A DNA stretch of 64,000 nt from Rubrivivax sp. (GCA_004210455.1 SEFA01000017.1:1-64000), one strand, 5' to 3'. Positions 37,990 to 48,633 are shown, numbered from the stretch's first letter. Numbers and translations: made by a program. The notes: generated by a model from the letters alone, not told the origin.

Positions 37990-39429
37990 TCAGTTGCGGC
38001 CGTAGGTGTCCTGGTAGCGGACGATGTCGTCCTCGCCCAGGTAGGAGCCGGACTGCACCTCGATGATCTCCAGCGGCACCTTGCCCGGGTTGGACAGGCG
38101 GTGGACCTGGCCCAGCGGGATGTAGGTCGACTGGTTCTCGGTCAGCAGCAGCGTCTTGTCGCCGTTGACGATCTCCGCGGTGCCCTGGACGACGATCCAG
38201 TGCTCGGCGCGGTGGTGGTGCATCTGCAGGCTCAGCGAAGCGCCGGGCTTGACCATGATGCGCTTGACCTGGAAACGCTCGCCCATGTCGATGCTGTCGT
38301 ACCAGCCCCAGGGGCGGTGCACCTTGCGGTGCAGGTTCTGCTCGTCGCGCTGCGAGGCCGTCAGCTGGTTGACGATCTTCTTGACGTCCTGGCTCTTGCT
38401 GCGGTCGGCGACCAGCACCGCGTCCGGCGTCTCGACCACGACGATGTTGTCCAGACCGACTGCCGACACCAGCCGGCTGGTCGCATGGACCAGCGTGTTG
38501 CGGCTGTCCGCGATGATCGCGTCGCCGCGGCTGGCGTTGCCGGATTCATCCTTGTCGGCGACCTGCCAGACCGCTTCCCAGGCGCCCAGATCGTTCCAGC
38601 CGGCGTCCAGCGGCACCATGCGCAGCGCGATCGCGCTGCCGGGGCAGCGCTCCATCACGGCGTAGTCGATGGATTCGGACGGCACGGCGGCGAAGGCGTC
38701 CTTGGCAGGACGCACGAAGGCGCCGTCGACGGCCTTGCCGTCGAAGGCGGCGCGCGTGGCCTGGTCGATGTCGGGCCGGAACTGCTGCAGCGCCTGCAGC
38801 CAGACGCTGGCGCGCAGCACGAACATGCCGCTGTTCCAGTAGTAGCTGCCCTGGTCCAGGTACTTCCGGGCGGTCGCGGCGTCGGGCTTCTCGACGAAGG
38901 CTTCGACGCGCAGACCGCCGCCTTCGGCGCCGGCGCGGATGTAGCCGTAGCCGGTCTCGGGCCGGTCGGGCGTGATGCCCAGGATCACGATGGCGCCGTC
39001 CTGCGCCTGGCGCACGGCGTCCTGCAGCGCGGCGGTGAAGGCGGGGCCGTCCGTGACGGTCTGGTCCGCCGGGGTCACCACGAGCACCGGGTCGGCGCCG
39101 CCGTCCAGCGCCTGCAGCGCCGCCAGCGTGATGGCCGGCGCGGTGTTGCGGCCGACCGGTTCCAGCACGACGGCGCTGGGCGAGAGCTTCTGTTCACGCA
39201 ACTGGTCCAGGACCATGAAGCGGTGCTCCTCGTTACCGACGATGATCGGCGCCTTGACCGCGATGTCCTCGGCGGACAGCGCCGCCAGGCGCTCCGCCGC
39301 CTGCTGGAACAGGCTGGTGTTGCCGTTCAGAACGAGGAACTGCTTCGGGTAGCCCGCGCGCGACAGCGGCCACAGCCGCGTGCCGCTGCCACCCGCCATG
39401 ATCACCGGCTGCGTGTCGATCTTGCTCAA
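37990..39429 (-). CDS. manC: Mannose-1-phosphate guanylyltransferase / mannose-6-phosphate isomerase
   Basis: Bifunctional cytoplasmic enzyme of 479 residues. The N-terminal GMP domain has [25 protein letters not shown] and FVEKPDAATARKYLDQGSYYWNSGMF. The C-terminal type II isomerase cupin has RPWGWYDSIDMGERFQVKRI and LQMHHHRAEHWIVVQGTAE with its metal-binding His residues. Start TTG 39429 (LSKIDTQPVIMAGG) with GGAG upstream gives the normal family length; the frame extends to 39699 but that leader overlaps galE. It makes GDP-mannose for the exopolysaccharide. Confidence 0.93.
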   Translation of the reverse strand: MSKIDTQPVIMAGGSGTRLWPLSRAGYPKQFLVLNGNTSLFQQAAERLAALSAEDIAVKAPIIVGNEEHRFMVLDQLREQKLSPSAVVLEPVGRNTAPAITLAALQALDGGADPVLVVTPADQTVTDGPAFTAALQDAVRQAQDGAIVILGITPDRPETGYGYIRAGAEGGGLRVEAFVEKPDAATARKYLDQGSYYWNSGMFVLRASVWLQALQQFRPDIDQATRAAFDGKAVDGAFVRPAKDAFAAVPSESIDYAVMERCPGSAIALRMVPLDAGWNDLGAWEAVWQVADKDESGNASRGDAIIADSRNTLVHATSRLVSAVGLDNIVVVETPDAVLVADRSKSQDVKKIVNQLTASQRDEQNLHRKVHRPWGWYDSIDMGERFQVKRIMVKPGASLSLQMHHHRAEHWIVVQGTAEIVNGDKTLLLTENQSTYIPLGQVHRLSNPGKVPLEIIEVQSGSYLGEDDIVRYQDTYGRN

Positions 39430-39526
39430 GGTACTGCTCCCTCTGTCTGGTCCGGTCGGGCCGTCGGGCCGACGCTGTGTGGTTCTGCGGTTCTTCGAAA
39501 AGGGCGGTAGTGTCGCCGAAGGCCGT

Positions 39527-40549
<1,023 letters not shown>

Positions 40550-40562
40550 GGAATCGTAGGGT

Positions 40563-41747
40563 TCAGCGGATCATGCCCTGCACGTAGCAGCCGGCGGTGT
40601 AGGCGTTGTAGGAGTAGATCACGTCGGTCGTGTCGCGATCCAGGCGCGTGTACTGGCAACCGACGGTGACGTTGCGCAGCGCTTCCCAGGCCAGGCCCAG
40701 GCTGTACTGCTTGGAGTTGTCCTTCGAACGCACGCCGCCCAGCGCGATGTCGTGATCCCGGCTCAGGCGGGTGATGCCGAGGCCGGCCTGCGCAGTGAGC
40801 TTGCCGGTGATGCGGTAGTTGAACTGCGTCTGGAAGGCCGTCTGCACGCGGTTGAAGTCGGCCAGGCCGTTGTTGATGCCGAGCGCGTAAGTCTCGACGC
40901 CGGTGTCCCGCGACAGCTTGGTGTTGAGCGACCAGCGGCCGCCGGGCGACCAGGTCCAGTTCAACGCGCCGGTCAGCCCGGTGAAGGTGTCGGAGGTGCT
41001 TCGGCTCAGCCGCGCGTTCAGGCTGCTGGCGCCGGTCGCGCGCCAGAACGCGGTCAGGTCGATGTCCTTGCGGTCCCATTCGAAGCCGTTCACCGGCACG
41101 CGGCCCTTCGTGTAGCGGCCCGCGACGCCGAAACGCCAGGCGCTGCTGGCGTTGTAGAGCAACCCCAGCGAAGAGGTGTTCTGACGGTATTCCTGCGGCT
41201 CCCACAGGGCCAGCGAATAGTCGCGCTGGCGCCGCATGAAGGTGCCTTCGAGCGTGAACGGCGACAGCCCCGGCAGGCCCAGACGGACGGCCCCGCCCAG
41301 GCTCTGGTCGGTCTGCAGGTTGCGTTCGGTGGTCGGGGCGATGCCGGTGTTGCTATTGAAGTCGGCCAGCGTGCGGGCGGTCGTGTAGTCCACGTTGCCC
41401 GACAGGTTGCCCGCGGTCTCCCAGTCGATCCCGGTGTCCAGGCTGTAGCCGCGGTTGTCCAGCCGGCTGTTGTCCTGGTAGCGGTTGTCGTTGAAGCGTC
41501 CGTCCGCGTGGAGCCGCTGGCGGCCCAGGCGCGTGTCCACGCCGGCCAGCAGGCTCAGCGAGGTCAGCCGGTCGCTATTGGCCGCGGCGTTGGAGCGGTA
41601 CACGTTGTTGGTGTAGTAGTGACCCAGCGAGGCGCCGAGGTACCAGGGGCTGCCCTGGTCGCTCTGGGCCCAGGCGGACGTGGCGGCGAGCAGCGAGAGC
41701 GGCACTGCCAGGGGCAGCGCCAGCCGGTGTGGAGGGAGGCGGTTCAT
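40563..41747 (-). CDS. epsL: EpsL-type outer-membrane beta-barrel protein of the exopolysaccharide locus
   Basis: Predicted outer-membrane protein of 394 residues. A signal peptide ends at SAWAQ (about residue 27). The rest consists of alternating amphipathic strands rich in Tyr, Arg, Asn and Asp (YYTNNVYRSN, RFNDNRYQDNSRLDNRGY, SLGLAWEALRNVTVGCQYTR) with no domain break, as in EpsL of methanolan-type loci. Start set at ATG 41747; the frame reaches 41774 but the shorter form gives the better signal peptide. It may form the outer-membrane channel with the non-acylated EpsE. It lies between the priming transferase and galE. Confidence 0.85.
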   Translation of the reverse strand: MNRLPPHRLALPLAVPLSLLAATSAWAQSDQGSPWYLGASLGHYYTNNVYRSNAAANSDRLTSLSLLAGVDTRLGRQRLHADGRFNDNRYQDNSRLDNRGYSLDTGIDWETAGNLSGNVDYTTARTLADFNSNTGIAPTTERNLQTDQSLGGAVRLGLPGLSPFTLEGTFMRRQRDYSLALWEPQEYRQNTSSLGLLYNASSAWRFGVAGRYTKGRVPVNGFEWDRKDIDLTAFWRATGASSLNARLSRSTSDTFTGLTGALNWTWSPGGRWSLNTKLSRDTGVETYALGINNGLADFNRVQTAFQTQFNYRITGKLTAQAGLGITRLSRDHDIALGGVRSKDNSKQYSLGLAWEALRNVTVGCQYTRLDRDTTDVIYSYNAYTAGCYVQGMIR

Positions 41748-41799
41748 CGTCGGGGAGTCTCCTGCTTTGCGCATCTCAGCATGTCAGCATGTGGGCCTG

Positions 41800-43194
41800 T
41801 CAATAGGCGTGGCGGTCGAACAGCACCAGCCTCACGGTCCGCACGATGATCTGGAGGTCCAGCCCGAGCGACCAGTTGCGCAAGTACTCGAGATCGTATT
41901 CGACGCGCGCCTTCATCTTGTCCACGGTGTCGGTCTCGCCGCGCAGGCCGTTGACCTGCGCCCAGCCGGTGATGCCGGGCTTGACCTTGTGGCGCACCAT
42001 GTAGGCCTTGATCAACTGGCGGTATTCCTCGTTGTGCGCGACGGCGTGCGGGCGCGGGCCCACGATGCTCATGCGGCCTTGCAGCACGTTGAGGAACTGC
42101 GGCAGCTCGTCCAGCGAGGTCCGGCGGATGAAGGCGCCGAACGGCGTGATGCGCGGGTCGCCCTTGGTCGCCTGCTTGACGACGGCACCGTTGTCCATCG
42201 AGCGCATCGAGCGGAACTTGTAGACGATGATCTCTTCGCCGTCCAGGCCGTTGCGGCGCTGCTTGAAGATCACCGGTCCGGGCGAGCTCATCTTCACGCC
42301 GATCGACAGGATCAGCAGGATCGGCGAGATCAGCACCAGGATCAGCGAGGCCAGGATGATGTCGCTGATGCGCTTGACGACCTCGTTCACGCCGGTGAAC
42401 GGCGTCTCCAGGATGCCGACGACCGGCACGCCGTTCACGTCCTGCAGACGGCCCTGGATGATGCTGATGCCGAAGACGTCGGGAACGAAGAACAGCGACG
42501 CGGTCGTCCCCTGCAACTGCTCCAGCAGACGCAGGATGCGCGGCTGCGAGCCCAGCGGCAGCGTGATGTAGACCTCGCGCACGCCGTGGGTGCGCACGTA
42601 GTCGCTCAGCTGGGGCAGCGTGCCGAGCACCTTGCCCAGACAGTCCGGATGGAGCCGGTCGTCGGTGCGGTCCTCGAAGAAGCCCAGGCAGTCGGCGCCG
42701 CCGACGGTGCCGAACTGCAACGCCCGCGCGACTTTCGCGCCCAGCGGCCCGGCTCCCACGATGACCGCCGTGCGGCGGATCCACGGCTGGCGAGAGCGCC
42801 AGCGCAGCACGCGCCGCCCGATCTCTACCGCGATGATCTGCGCCAGCGGAGTGACCGCGGCCCACCACAGCAGGACCGGTCGCTCGAAGTAGTGGAAGCT
42901 GCTGGTCGCATAAGCGAACATCCCCAGGATCAGCAGCAGCATCAGCCAGGAGCCGAGGATGTCGGTGATCGCGCTGGCGGGGTGGTCCGCGAAGCGGTTG
43001 CGCCCCGGGAAGGTCAGCGCGAACACCAGCATGCACAGCGTGTAGGTGGACCGCATGACCGGCTCGCCGAACCAGGCCAGCAGCACCAGGTAGACCAGGA
43101 CGATCAGCGTCGGTTCCAGGAAGGCCGCGATGAAGGATTGGACCGACTGCGGCGCGCTGTAGAAGGTTCTCTTGTAATTTCGGTCCTCAAACAT
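41800..43194 (-). CDS. Undecaprenyl-phosphate glucose phosphotransferase (priming transferase)
   Basis: Inner-membrane polyisoprenyl-phosphate hexose-1-phosphate transferase of about 464 residues that starts repeat-unit synthesis. It has four N-terminal helices, a CoA-binding-like domain (AVIVGAGPLGAKVARAL), a membrane re-entrant helix and the catalytic C-terminus (IFKQRRNGLDGEEIIVYKFR, RRTSLDELPQFLNVLQG, MSIVGPRPHA, KPGITGWAQVNG). The frame continues to GTG 43281. ATG 43194 (MFEDRNYKRTFYSAPQSVQ) is preferred: GGAAGGA lies upstream and the length equals the family norm. First gene of the minus-strand run leading to epsL-galE-manC. Confidence 0.9.
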   Translation of the reverse strand: MFEDRNYKRTFYSAPQSVQSFIAAFLEPTLIVLVYLVLLAWFGEPVMRSTYTLCMLVFALTFPGRNRFADHPASAITDILGSWLMLLLILGMFAYATSSFHYFERPVLLWWAAVTPLAQIIAVEIGRRVLRWRSRQPWIRRTAVIVGAGPLGAKVARALQFGTVGGADCLGFFEDRTDDRLHPDCLGKVLGTLPQLSDYVRTHGVREVYITLPLGSQPRILRLLEQLQGTTASLFFVPDVFGISIIQGRLQDVNGVPVVGILETPFTGVNEVVKRISDIILASLILVLISPILLILSIGVKMSSPGPVIFKQRRNGLDGEEIIVYKFRSMRSMDNGAVVKQATKGDPRITPFGAFIRRTSLDELPQFLNVLQGRMSIVGPRPHAVAHNEEYRQLIKAYMVRHKVKPGITGWAQVNGLRGETDTVDKMKARVEYDLEYLRNWSLGLDLQIIVRTVRLVLFDRHAY

Positions 43195-43331
43195 CACCCA
43201 GTGGTCCTTCCCCGGCCTTAGCCGGAAATTCTCGCTCAATTCGATTCGCGGACTCGTAACCGGACCCCCTAGCTTTGTCACCGGTTCCGCCGCGCCCAGG
43301 TCGCCTTCGCGGCCTGCCTACAATCCGCCCC

Positions 43332-43865
43332 ATGCTTCAAGAATGGTCCAAGCTCCTCGCCCCCGCGGTCCAGGATCGCATCACGCTGTTGCTCAACCAT
43401 GTCATGTCCCGCGAGCCCGTCGCCACCGCGCGCCTGGCCCCGCACACGGGCAAGACGTTGCGACTGCGCCTGTCCGGCTGGCCGGCGATGCTGCCGGCCG
43501 CACCGGATCTGCGGTTGCGCATCACCCCGGCCGGTCTGCTCGAACGGATGGGCGACGAGGATGCCCCTAGGCAAGAACCGGACCTGCTCATCGAACTGGA
43601 CGCGTCCAACCCCGCCGCCGCCGCGTTCGCGGCGCTGTCCGGCGCCCGTCCGGACGTGCGCGTTCAGGGCGACGCGCAACTGGCCGGCGACTTCAACTGG
43701 CTGATCGATCACGTGCGCTGGGACATCGAGGACGACCTGGCCGCCATCACCGGTCCGGCCGTGGCGCATCAGCTGGGCCGGTTCGGCCGGGCGGCCGCCG
43801 CGGCGATGGCGACGCTGGCCCGCACGGCGGGCCGCTTCATGCCCGACGGCCAAGGCCGGGCATGA
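43332..43865 (+). CDS. ubiJ: Ubiquinone biosynthesis accessory factor UbiJ (SCP2 domain)
   Basis: Cytoplasmic lipid-binding protein of 177 residues with the SCP2 sterol-carrier-like domain (LRITPAGLLERMG, LIELDASNPAAAAFAALSG, VRVQGDAQLAGDFNWLIDHVRWDIEDDLAAITG). The WDIEDDLA stretch is characteristic. It supports the later ring-modification steps of ubiquinone synthesis in the Ubi complex. ATG 43332 opens the normal-size protein; a frame from 43275 adds an Arg/Pro-rich leader. ubiB follows after 8 bases. Confidence 0.88.
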   Translation: MLQEWSKLLAPAVQDRITLLLNHVMSREPVATARLAPHTGKTLRLRLSGWPAMLPAAPDLRLRITPAGLLERMGDEDAPRQEPDLLIELDASNPAAAAFAALSGARPDVRVQGDAQLAGDFNWLIDHVRWDIEDDLAAITGPAVAHQLGRFGRAAAAAMATLARTAGRFMPDGQGRA

Positions 43866-43873
43866 GGTCCTGA

Positions 43874-45427
43874 ATGAGGTATCTGTCCCGCCTGCTGGTC
43901 ATCGTCTGGACCCTGTATCGACATGGGCTGGACGAGCTGGCGCTCTCGACGCTCAAGCGCCGCCGGTTCCGCTTCCTGCGCCGGCTGATCACGGTCGGCC
44001 GCGCCTGGGACCAGCCCCGCGGCACTCGCCTGCGGCTGGCTCTGGAGCGGCTGGGGCCGATCTTCGTCAAGTTCGGCCAACTGCTGTCCACGCGCCGTGA
44101 CCTTGTCCCGCCCGACATGATCGAGGAGCTGTCGCGGCTGCAGGACAACGTGCCGCCGTTCCCCGCCGAGCTGTCGCGCGAGCTGATCGAGCGCGCCTTC
44201 GGTCGCCGCATCGAGGCACTGTTCGCCACCTTCGATGCCGAGCCCGTGGCCAGCGCGTCGATCGCGCAGGTCCACTTCGCGACGCTGCACGACGGGCGTG
44301 AGGTGGCCGTCAAGGTGCTGCGGCCGGGCATGCTCGACATCATCGAGGACGACCTGGCGCTGATGCGCACGCTGGCGGGCTGGGTGGAGCGTTTTTCGGC
44401 CGACGGGCGGCGGCTGAAGCCGCGCGAGGTCGTGTCGGAGTTCAACACCTACCTGCACGACGAACTGGATCTGGTGCGCGAGGCTGCGAACGCGGCCCAG
44501 CTCCGCCGCAACATGCAGGACCTGCATCTGGTGATGGTGCCGGAGATGATCTGGGAACTCTGCCGGAGCGAGGTCATCGTCATGGAACGCATGCGCGGCG
44601 TGCCGATCTCGCAGCTCGAGCGGCTGCGCGAGGCGGGCGTCGACATCAAGAAGCTGGCCCGCGACGGCGTGACGATCTTCTTCACGCAGGTGTTCCGCGA
44701 CGGCTTCTTCCATGCCGACATGCATCCCGGGAACATCCAGGTCAGCCTGGATCCGCACACCTTCGGCCGTTACATCGCGTTGGATTTCGGGATCATCGGC
44801 ACGCTGACCGAGGTCGACAAGGACTACCTGGCGCAGAACTTCATCGCCTTCTTCCGACGCGATTACAAACGTGTCGCCGAGTTGCACATTGAATCGGGTT
44901 GGGTGCCGCCTGAAACGCGCGTCGATGAGCTGGAAGGCGCGGTACGGACCGTCTGCGAACCGCACTTCGACAAGCCGTTGAAGGACATTTCGCTGGGTCA
45001 GGTGCTGATGCGCCTGTTTCAGATCTCCCGCAGATTTAACGTGGAGATTCAGCCGCAGCTGGTTTTGCTGCAAAAAACGCTGCTCAACATTGAAGGATTG
45101 GGTAGGCAGCTCGATCCTGACCTGGATCTCTGGGCGACGGCCAAGCCATTCCTCGAGCGCTGGATGGACGAGCAGATCGGCTGGCGCGCCTTCCTCCGCC
45201 AGTTGAAGAAGGAGGCGCCGCGCTTCGCGCAGATGGTGCCGGAATTCCCCCGGTTGATGCACGAGGTGCTGCGCCAGCGCGCCGACGACGGCCATTCCGA
45301 CCTGACCCGCCAACTGCTGGTGGAACAGCGCCGCACCAACCTCCTGCTGCAGGCACTGCTGTGGGGCGTGGGCGGCTTCATGCTGGCCCTGGTACTGACA
45401 CAACTGGCCATGCGCTGGATCGACTGA
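43874..45427 (+). CDS. ubiB: Ubiquinone biosynthesis regulatory protein kinase UbiB
   Basis: ABC1/ADCK-family atypical kinase of 517 residues, membrane-anchored by C-terminal helices ([20 protein letters not shown]). It has the family KxGQ motif ([11 protein letters not shown]), the Ala-rich loop [12 protein letters not shown], the VAVKVLRPG lysine, the ExD-like [13 protein letters not shown], and the metal-binding DFGIIG. Required for ubiquinone synthesis, probably as an ATPase that aids access to membrane intermediates. Operon with ubiJ. A GC hairpin follows, and the type III secretion region begins convergently after it. Confidence 0.96.
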   Translation: MRYLSRLLVIVWTLYRHGLDELALSTLKRRRFRFLRRLITVGRAWDQPRGTRLRLALERLGPIFVKFGQLLSTRRDLVPPDMIEELSRLQDNVPPFPAELSRELIERAFGRRIEALFATFDAEPVASASIAQVHFATLHDGREVAVKVLRPGMLDIIEDDLALMRTLAGWVERFSADGRRLKPREVVSEFNTYLHDELDLVREAANAAQLRRNMQDLHLVMVPEMIWELCRSEVIVMERMRGVPISQLERLREAGVDIKKLARDGVTIFFTQVFRDGFFHADMHPGNIQVSLDPHTFGRYIALDFGIIGTLTEVDKDYLAQNFIAFFRRDYKRVAELHIESGWVPPETRVDELEGAVRTVCEPHFDKPLKDISLGQVLMRLFQISRRFNVEIQPQLVLLQKTLLNIEGLGRQLDPDLDLWATAKPFLERWMDEQIGWRAFLRQLKKEAPRFAQMVPEFPRLMHEVLRQRADDGHSDLTRQLLVEQRRTNLLLQALLWGVGGFMLALVLTQLAMRWID

Positions 45428-45479
45428 GACGGCAATACGCACGAAGCCAAGGCGACAGCCGGCCCTGTGTGGCGACTGT

Positions 45480-45507
45480 CGAGGGGAGGCCCGGCGTCAT
45501 CCCCTCG
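45480..45507. terminator. Hairpin between convergent ubiB and sigma-factor genes
   Basis: CGAGGGGA (45480-45487) and TCCCCTCG (45500-45507) form a perfect stem around 12 bases. No T-run. Probably a bidirectional terminator. Confidence 0.45.
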
Positions 45508-45529
45508 GGGCACGTTGCAGCGCCGAGGG

Positions 45530-46327
45530 TCAGGTCGCGTAGTCGGCGAATCCCTGCTTGAGTCGCGAGCGCAGCAGCGTGCGCACCCGGTTCACGCGTG
45601 AACGCACCGTGCCGATCGGAATCGCCTGGATCTCGGCGACATCGCGGTAGGACTCTTCCTGCAGGCAGGCCAGGTCGAACGTGCCGCGCAGGTCCGCGGA
45701 CAGTCCCGACAACGTGACGTCGACGATGCCGGCCAACTGCCGGTAGGCCACCTGCTGGCTCACATCCATCGATGAATCGCGCGGCCGATGTGCCGATTCG
45801 GCGTCCATCATGTGCGGCGACTCATCCAGGCTTTCCATCTGGCCGCTACGCTTTGAGCAGCGCGCGACGTGGTTGCGTGCGACGTTGGCGGCGATCCCGA
45901 AGAACCAGGTCTCCACCGAGGAGCGCGCCTGGAAGCGGTCCGCGCAGCGCGTGGCCTCGAGCATCGCATCCTGGATGATGTCGTCGAGTTCCCCCGGGGA
46001 GCGCTCGTAGCGGCGCAGGAAGCGCTTGAGCTTGCTGGAGTCGCTGCGTGAATCCCGAGCGATCTCGACGATGTGGGTCAGCACCAGTTGCTGGCGCTGG
46101 CGTACGAGCTCGGGATCCACGGGTTCGATGGCATCGACTGGTTCGTCCGACTCCTCCTGCTCGCTTCGTTCGTTCCGCTCATCTGAATCGATGAGCGCCT
46201 CGAGCGCCGCGCTGGCGTCGTCGCCGGCGAGATCAAGTGCGGCCGCCGGAGTGGGGGTGGCGGTCGTTGCGGGCTCTTGCGAGTGGGCGTCGCCCATTTC
46301 GCCCATGGCTTCGGTAGTGTGGTTCAT
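45530..46327 (-). CDS. RNA polymerase ECF-type sigma factor next to the T3SS
   Basis: Sigma-70-family factor of 265 residues with regions 2 and 4 only. Region 2 covers about 110-165 (LDDIIQDAMLEATRCADRFQ, VETWFFGIAANVARNHVAR). Region 4 is near the C-terminus (SYRDVAEIQAIPIGTVRSRVNRVRTLL). The first 90 residues are an unusual acidic, low-complexity extension (DERNERSEQEESDEPVD). Being between ubiB and sctS, in the same direction as sctQRS, it is the obvious candidate regulator of the secretion genes, analogous in role to HrpL, though overall similarity to HrpL cannot be judged here. A perfect palindrome lies 43 bases upstream. Confidence 0.85.
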   Translation of the reverse strand: MNHTTEAMGEMGDAHSQEPATTATPTPAAALDLAGDDASAALEALIDSDERNERSEQEESDEPVDAIEPVDPELVRQRQQLVLTHIVEIARDSRSDSSKLKRFLRRYERSPGELDDIIQDAMLEATRCADRFQARSSVETWFFGIAANVARNHVARCSKRSGQMESLDESPHMMDAESAHRPRDSSMDVSQQVAYRQLAGIVDVTLSGLSADLRGTFDLACLQEESYRDVAEIQAIPIGTVRSRVNRVRTLLRSRLKQGFADYAT

Positions 46328-46369
46328 AGACAGACTCGAAGAAGGTCCGGGTCCCCGTTCGGCTCGGTC

Positions 46370-46385
46370 TCGGGCGCGCGCCCGA
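46370..46385. promoter_or_regulatory. Perfect 16-bp palindrome upstream of the sigma-factor gene
   Basis: TCGGGCGC followed immediately by its reverse complement, 43 bases before the start at 46327 and inside the 148-base gap to sctS. A second repeat, GGAGCC-GGG-GGCTCC, lies at 46398-46412. These could be an operator or the sctS transcript end; there is no T-run. Confidence 0.4.
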
Positions 46386-46475
46386 CGGGGATCTTCCGGA
46401 GCCGGGGGCTCCCTAGGACGGAGGAGAAGTCGCGCCGCGCCGGGCGCGTGACAGGAAAGTGGAGCGGCGCGGCGG

Positions 46476-46745
46476 TCATGGCCGGCCTCCGAAGGTGACG
46501 AGGGCCGCCAGGGCTTGGTCGCCGAGCGCGAGCAGCTGCAGCGCCATCCAGCGTCCGGTGGCGGCCAACACCAGGCCGACGGCGAACAGCTTCACGGCGA
46601 AGGGAATGCTCTGGTCCTGCATCGACAGCACCGTCTGGACCAGTGACACCAGCACGCCGGCCAACACCGCCACGATCAGCGGCGGCAGCGACAGCCAGAT
46701 CACCATGAGCAGGCCCTTCTGAAAGAACGCGATGGTTTCGATCAC
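46476..46745 (-). CDS. sctS: Type III secretion export apparatus protein SctS
   Basis: Inner-membrane protein of 89 residues with two long helices, the standard size for SctS/FliQ. Recognisable: FFQKGLLMVIWLSLPPLIVAVLAGVLVSLVQ and the VQTVLSMQDQSIPFAVKLFAV loop. With SctR and SctT it builds the helical export gate. It starts 10 bases after sctR and is last in the sctQ-R-S run. Confidence 0.95.
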   Translation of the reverse strand: MIETIAFFQKGLLMVIWLSLPPLIVAVLAGVLVSLVQTVLSMQDQSIPFAVKLFAVGLVLAATGRWMALQLLALGDQALAALVTFGGRP

Positions 46746-46755
46746 GGCGTGGCTT

Positions 46756-47445
46756 TCAGGCGTAGGAACGGACCAGGCCGTCGAAGAGTCGCGTCCAGCC
46801 GTCGAGCAGCACGAACAGCAGGATCTTCAGCGGCAGCGAGACGACCATCGGCGAGACCATCTGCATGCCGAGCGCGAGCAGCAGGTTGGACAGCAGCAGG
46901 TCGATGACCACGAAGGGGACGTAGAGCACGAAACCGGCTTTCAGCGCGAGTTCCAGTTCGCTCACGACGAAGCACGGGATCAGCACGACGTAGTCGCCGT
47001 CCTGGGGCGTCGCCATGCGGCCTCCCCACTGCTGGTGAGCGAGGTCAACGAACTTCTGCCGCTTTTCCGGGAGCGTGTTCGCCAGCATGAAACCGCGCAT
47101 GGGCTCGAACGCCTGCGCCAGGTCCGCCAGGCCCAGGCGCGCAGACTTCGAGCGCTGTGGCGCCTGCGCCTGAGCGGGCTGGCCCGAAAGTCCGGGGAGA
47201 TCCATCGGCAGCCGCGACACGACCTCGTTGAGCACCGGGGCCATCACGAACAGCGTGGCCGCGAGTGCCATGCCGTTGAGGGCCATCGTCGGCGGGACCT
47301 GTTGCACGCCCAGTGCGTTGCGCACGATCATCAGCACCACGGAGATCTTCAGATAACTCGTCGTGCAGACCAGTAGCAGCGGCAGCAGCGTCAGGCCCGC
47401 CAGCAGGAATGCCAGCGAGAGGGGGTCGAAGCCGCCGCCGCTCAC
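46756..47445 (-). CDS. sctR: Type III secretion export apparatus protein SctR
   Basis: Export gate protein of 229 residues with four hydrophobic segments. Signatures: LVCTTSYLKISVVLMIVRNALGVQQVPP and FVLYVPFVVIDLLLSNLLLALGMQMVSPMVVSLPLKILLFVLLDGW. GTG 47445 overlaps the sctQ stop by 4 bp (GTGA) and gives the usual length; a longer frame to 47802 lies inside sctQ. Forms the SctR5 ring of the gate. Confidence 0.94.
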   Translation of the reverse strand: MSGGGFDPLSLAFLLAGLTLLPLLLVCTTSYLKISVVLMIVRNALGVQQVPPTMALNGMALAATLFVMAPVLNEVVSRLPMDLPGLSGQPAQAQAPQRSKSARLGLADLAQAFEPMRGFMLANTLPEKRQKFVDLAHQQWGGRMATPQDGDYVVLIPCFVVSELELALKAGFVLYVPFVVIDLLLSNLLLALGMQMVSPMVVSLPLKILLFVLLDGWTRLFDGLVRSYA

Positions 47446-48557
47446 CGCGGACTCCCCCACTGCAGGATCTCGACGGCCAGCCGTCCTTCGACCTCGACCA
47501 GTTGTCCCGCGCCGAGCTCGGTGCCGTGGGCGACGATGCGCACCGTCGCCGGGGTCAGGGCTTCCAGTGGGACGATCTGGCCGGCCGCGAGAGCGCTCAA
47601 TTCGCCGACGGTCATGGCGACACGGCCAACGATGAAGTCCAGGTCTACGGTCAAGGCATCCACGTTGCGGGGCTCCGATGAGGGTGAAAAGGCATGAAGG
47701 GAATTGGACGGCGAGGTCCCCGTCGAGCCCCATCCCTGGAACTCGCGTGTGAGGTGGTCGACCTGACCTAAATGAATCAGTCGCCTCCCAGAAACGAGGC
47801 ATAGCGGGCCGTTTTTGGCTCGCCCATCGGAGGGAAGCCAGAAGGCATCACCCGTCCGGACCGTGCTCAGCTGCGCGTGCCGTATCGCGATGCGCCCCAG
47901 CCAGAGCCCCACCGTCAGGGCGATCGCGGCGACGGATGCCGACATCGGGCCTTGCACGGGGAGCGGCCGCCATCCGGGTGCTGACGCCCACGCCAGGAGC
48001 GTGCGCCGCGAGGTCCGTAAAGGCAGGACTTGCCGGCTGCCGTCGCGACTGACCAGCGTCAAGACTGCGGCAATGGGCTGCTCCTTGCCTGATGGCGGGG
48101 CGTCGTGGCCGACGGGAAGCGGGGTCGGGACACCGCCGAGCGCCTGCGCGAGCGCCGGACACCAGGCGGTGCAGGCCAGGCGGAGAAGACCGTCCCTCGC
48201 ACGGTCGTCGACGTCGTGCGGGAGGTGCAGTCCGGTCGCGATCGTGACGAGGGTGTCGTCGCACAGGTGGAGGACTCCATGCGCGGTCGTGAGCGCCGGT
48301 GCGGCCCGGATCGGCGCGCTCGCGCCCGCCTCGCCGGAAGACGCGAGCGCCAGCTCGAAAGAGCCCCAGGGAGCGTCCGGGTCGCCGACGACCCACTGGA
48401 CGCCACGCTGAAGTCGCTGGCGGAGCCGGATGTCCTCGGCCGCCCGCTTCGGCATCTGGATCGGTGAGGGCGCTGCGCGCGCGTGTGTCATCGAGGCGGC
48501 GCGTGCGGCGGCGGGTCTGTCAATCGGGTCGGCGAGCATCGGAGGGGCCGTCGGCAT
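47442..48557 (-). CDS. sctQ: Type III secretion cytoplasmic ring protein SctQ
   Basis: C-ring/sorting-platform protein of 371 residues. The last 75 residues form a SpoA (FliN-like) domain (NVDALTVDLDFIVGRVAMTVGELSALAAGQIVPLE, ...VEVEGRLAVEILQWG). The rest is variable, as usual for SctQ, with a first SpoA-like region less clear. An Ala/Pro-rich head of about 40 residues may be partly non-coding; a start at a later Met is possible. First gene of the sctQ-R-S run; sctL begins divergently 112 bases away. Confidence 0.85.
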   Translation of the reverse strand: MPTAPPMLADPIDRPAAARAASMTHARAAPSPIQMPKRAAEDIRLRQRLQRGVQWVVGDPDAPWGSFELALASSGEAGASAPIRAAPALTTAHGVLHLCDDTLVTIATGLHLPHDVDDRARDGLLRLACTAWCPALAQALGGVPTPLPVGHDAPPSGKEQPIAAVLTLVSRDGSRQVLPLRTSRRTLLAWASAPGWRPLPVQGPMSASVAAIALTVGLWLGRIAIRHAQLSTVRTGDAFWLPSDGRAKNGPLCLVSGRRLIHLGQVDHLTREFQGWGSTGTSPSNSLHAFSPSSEPRNVDALTVDLDFIVGRVAMTVGELSALAAGQIVPLEALTPATVRIVAHGTELGAGQLVEVEGRLAVEILQWGSPR

Positions 48558-48633
48558 ACCGGCGGCGTTTGGGGGAGGTGCGGGTCAGTGCGATGTCAAA
48601 GGCATGCCGTTCTCGGGGTGGCGCGCCACCGCC

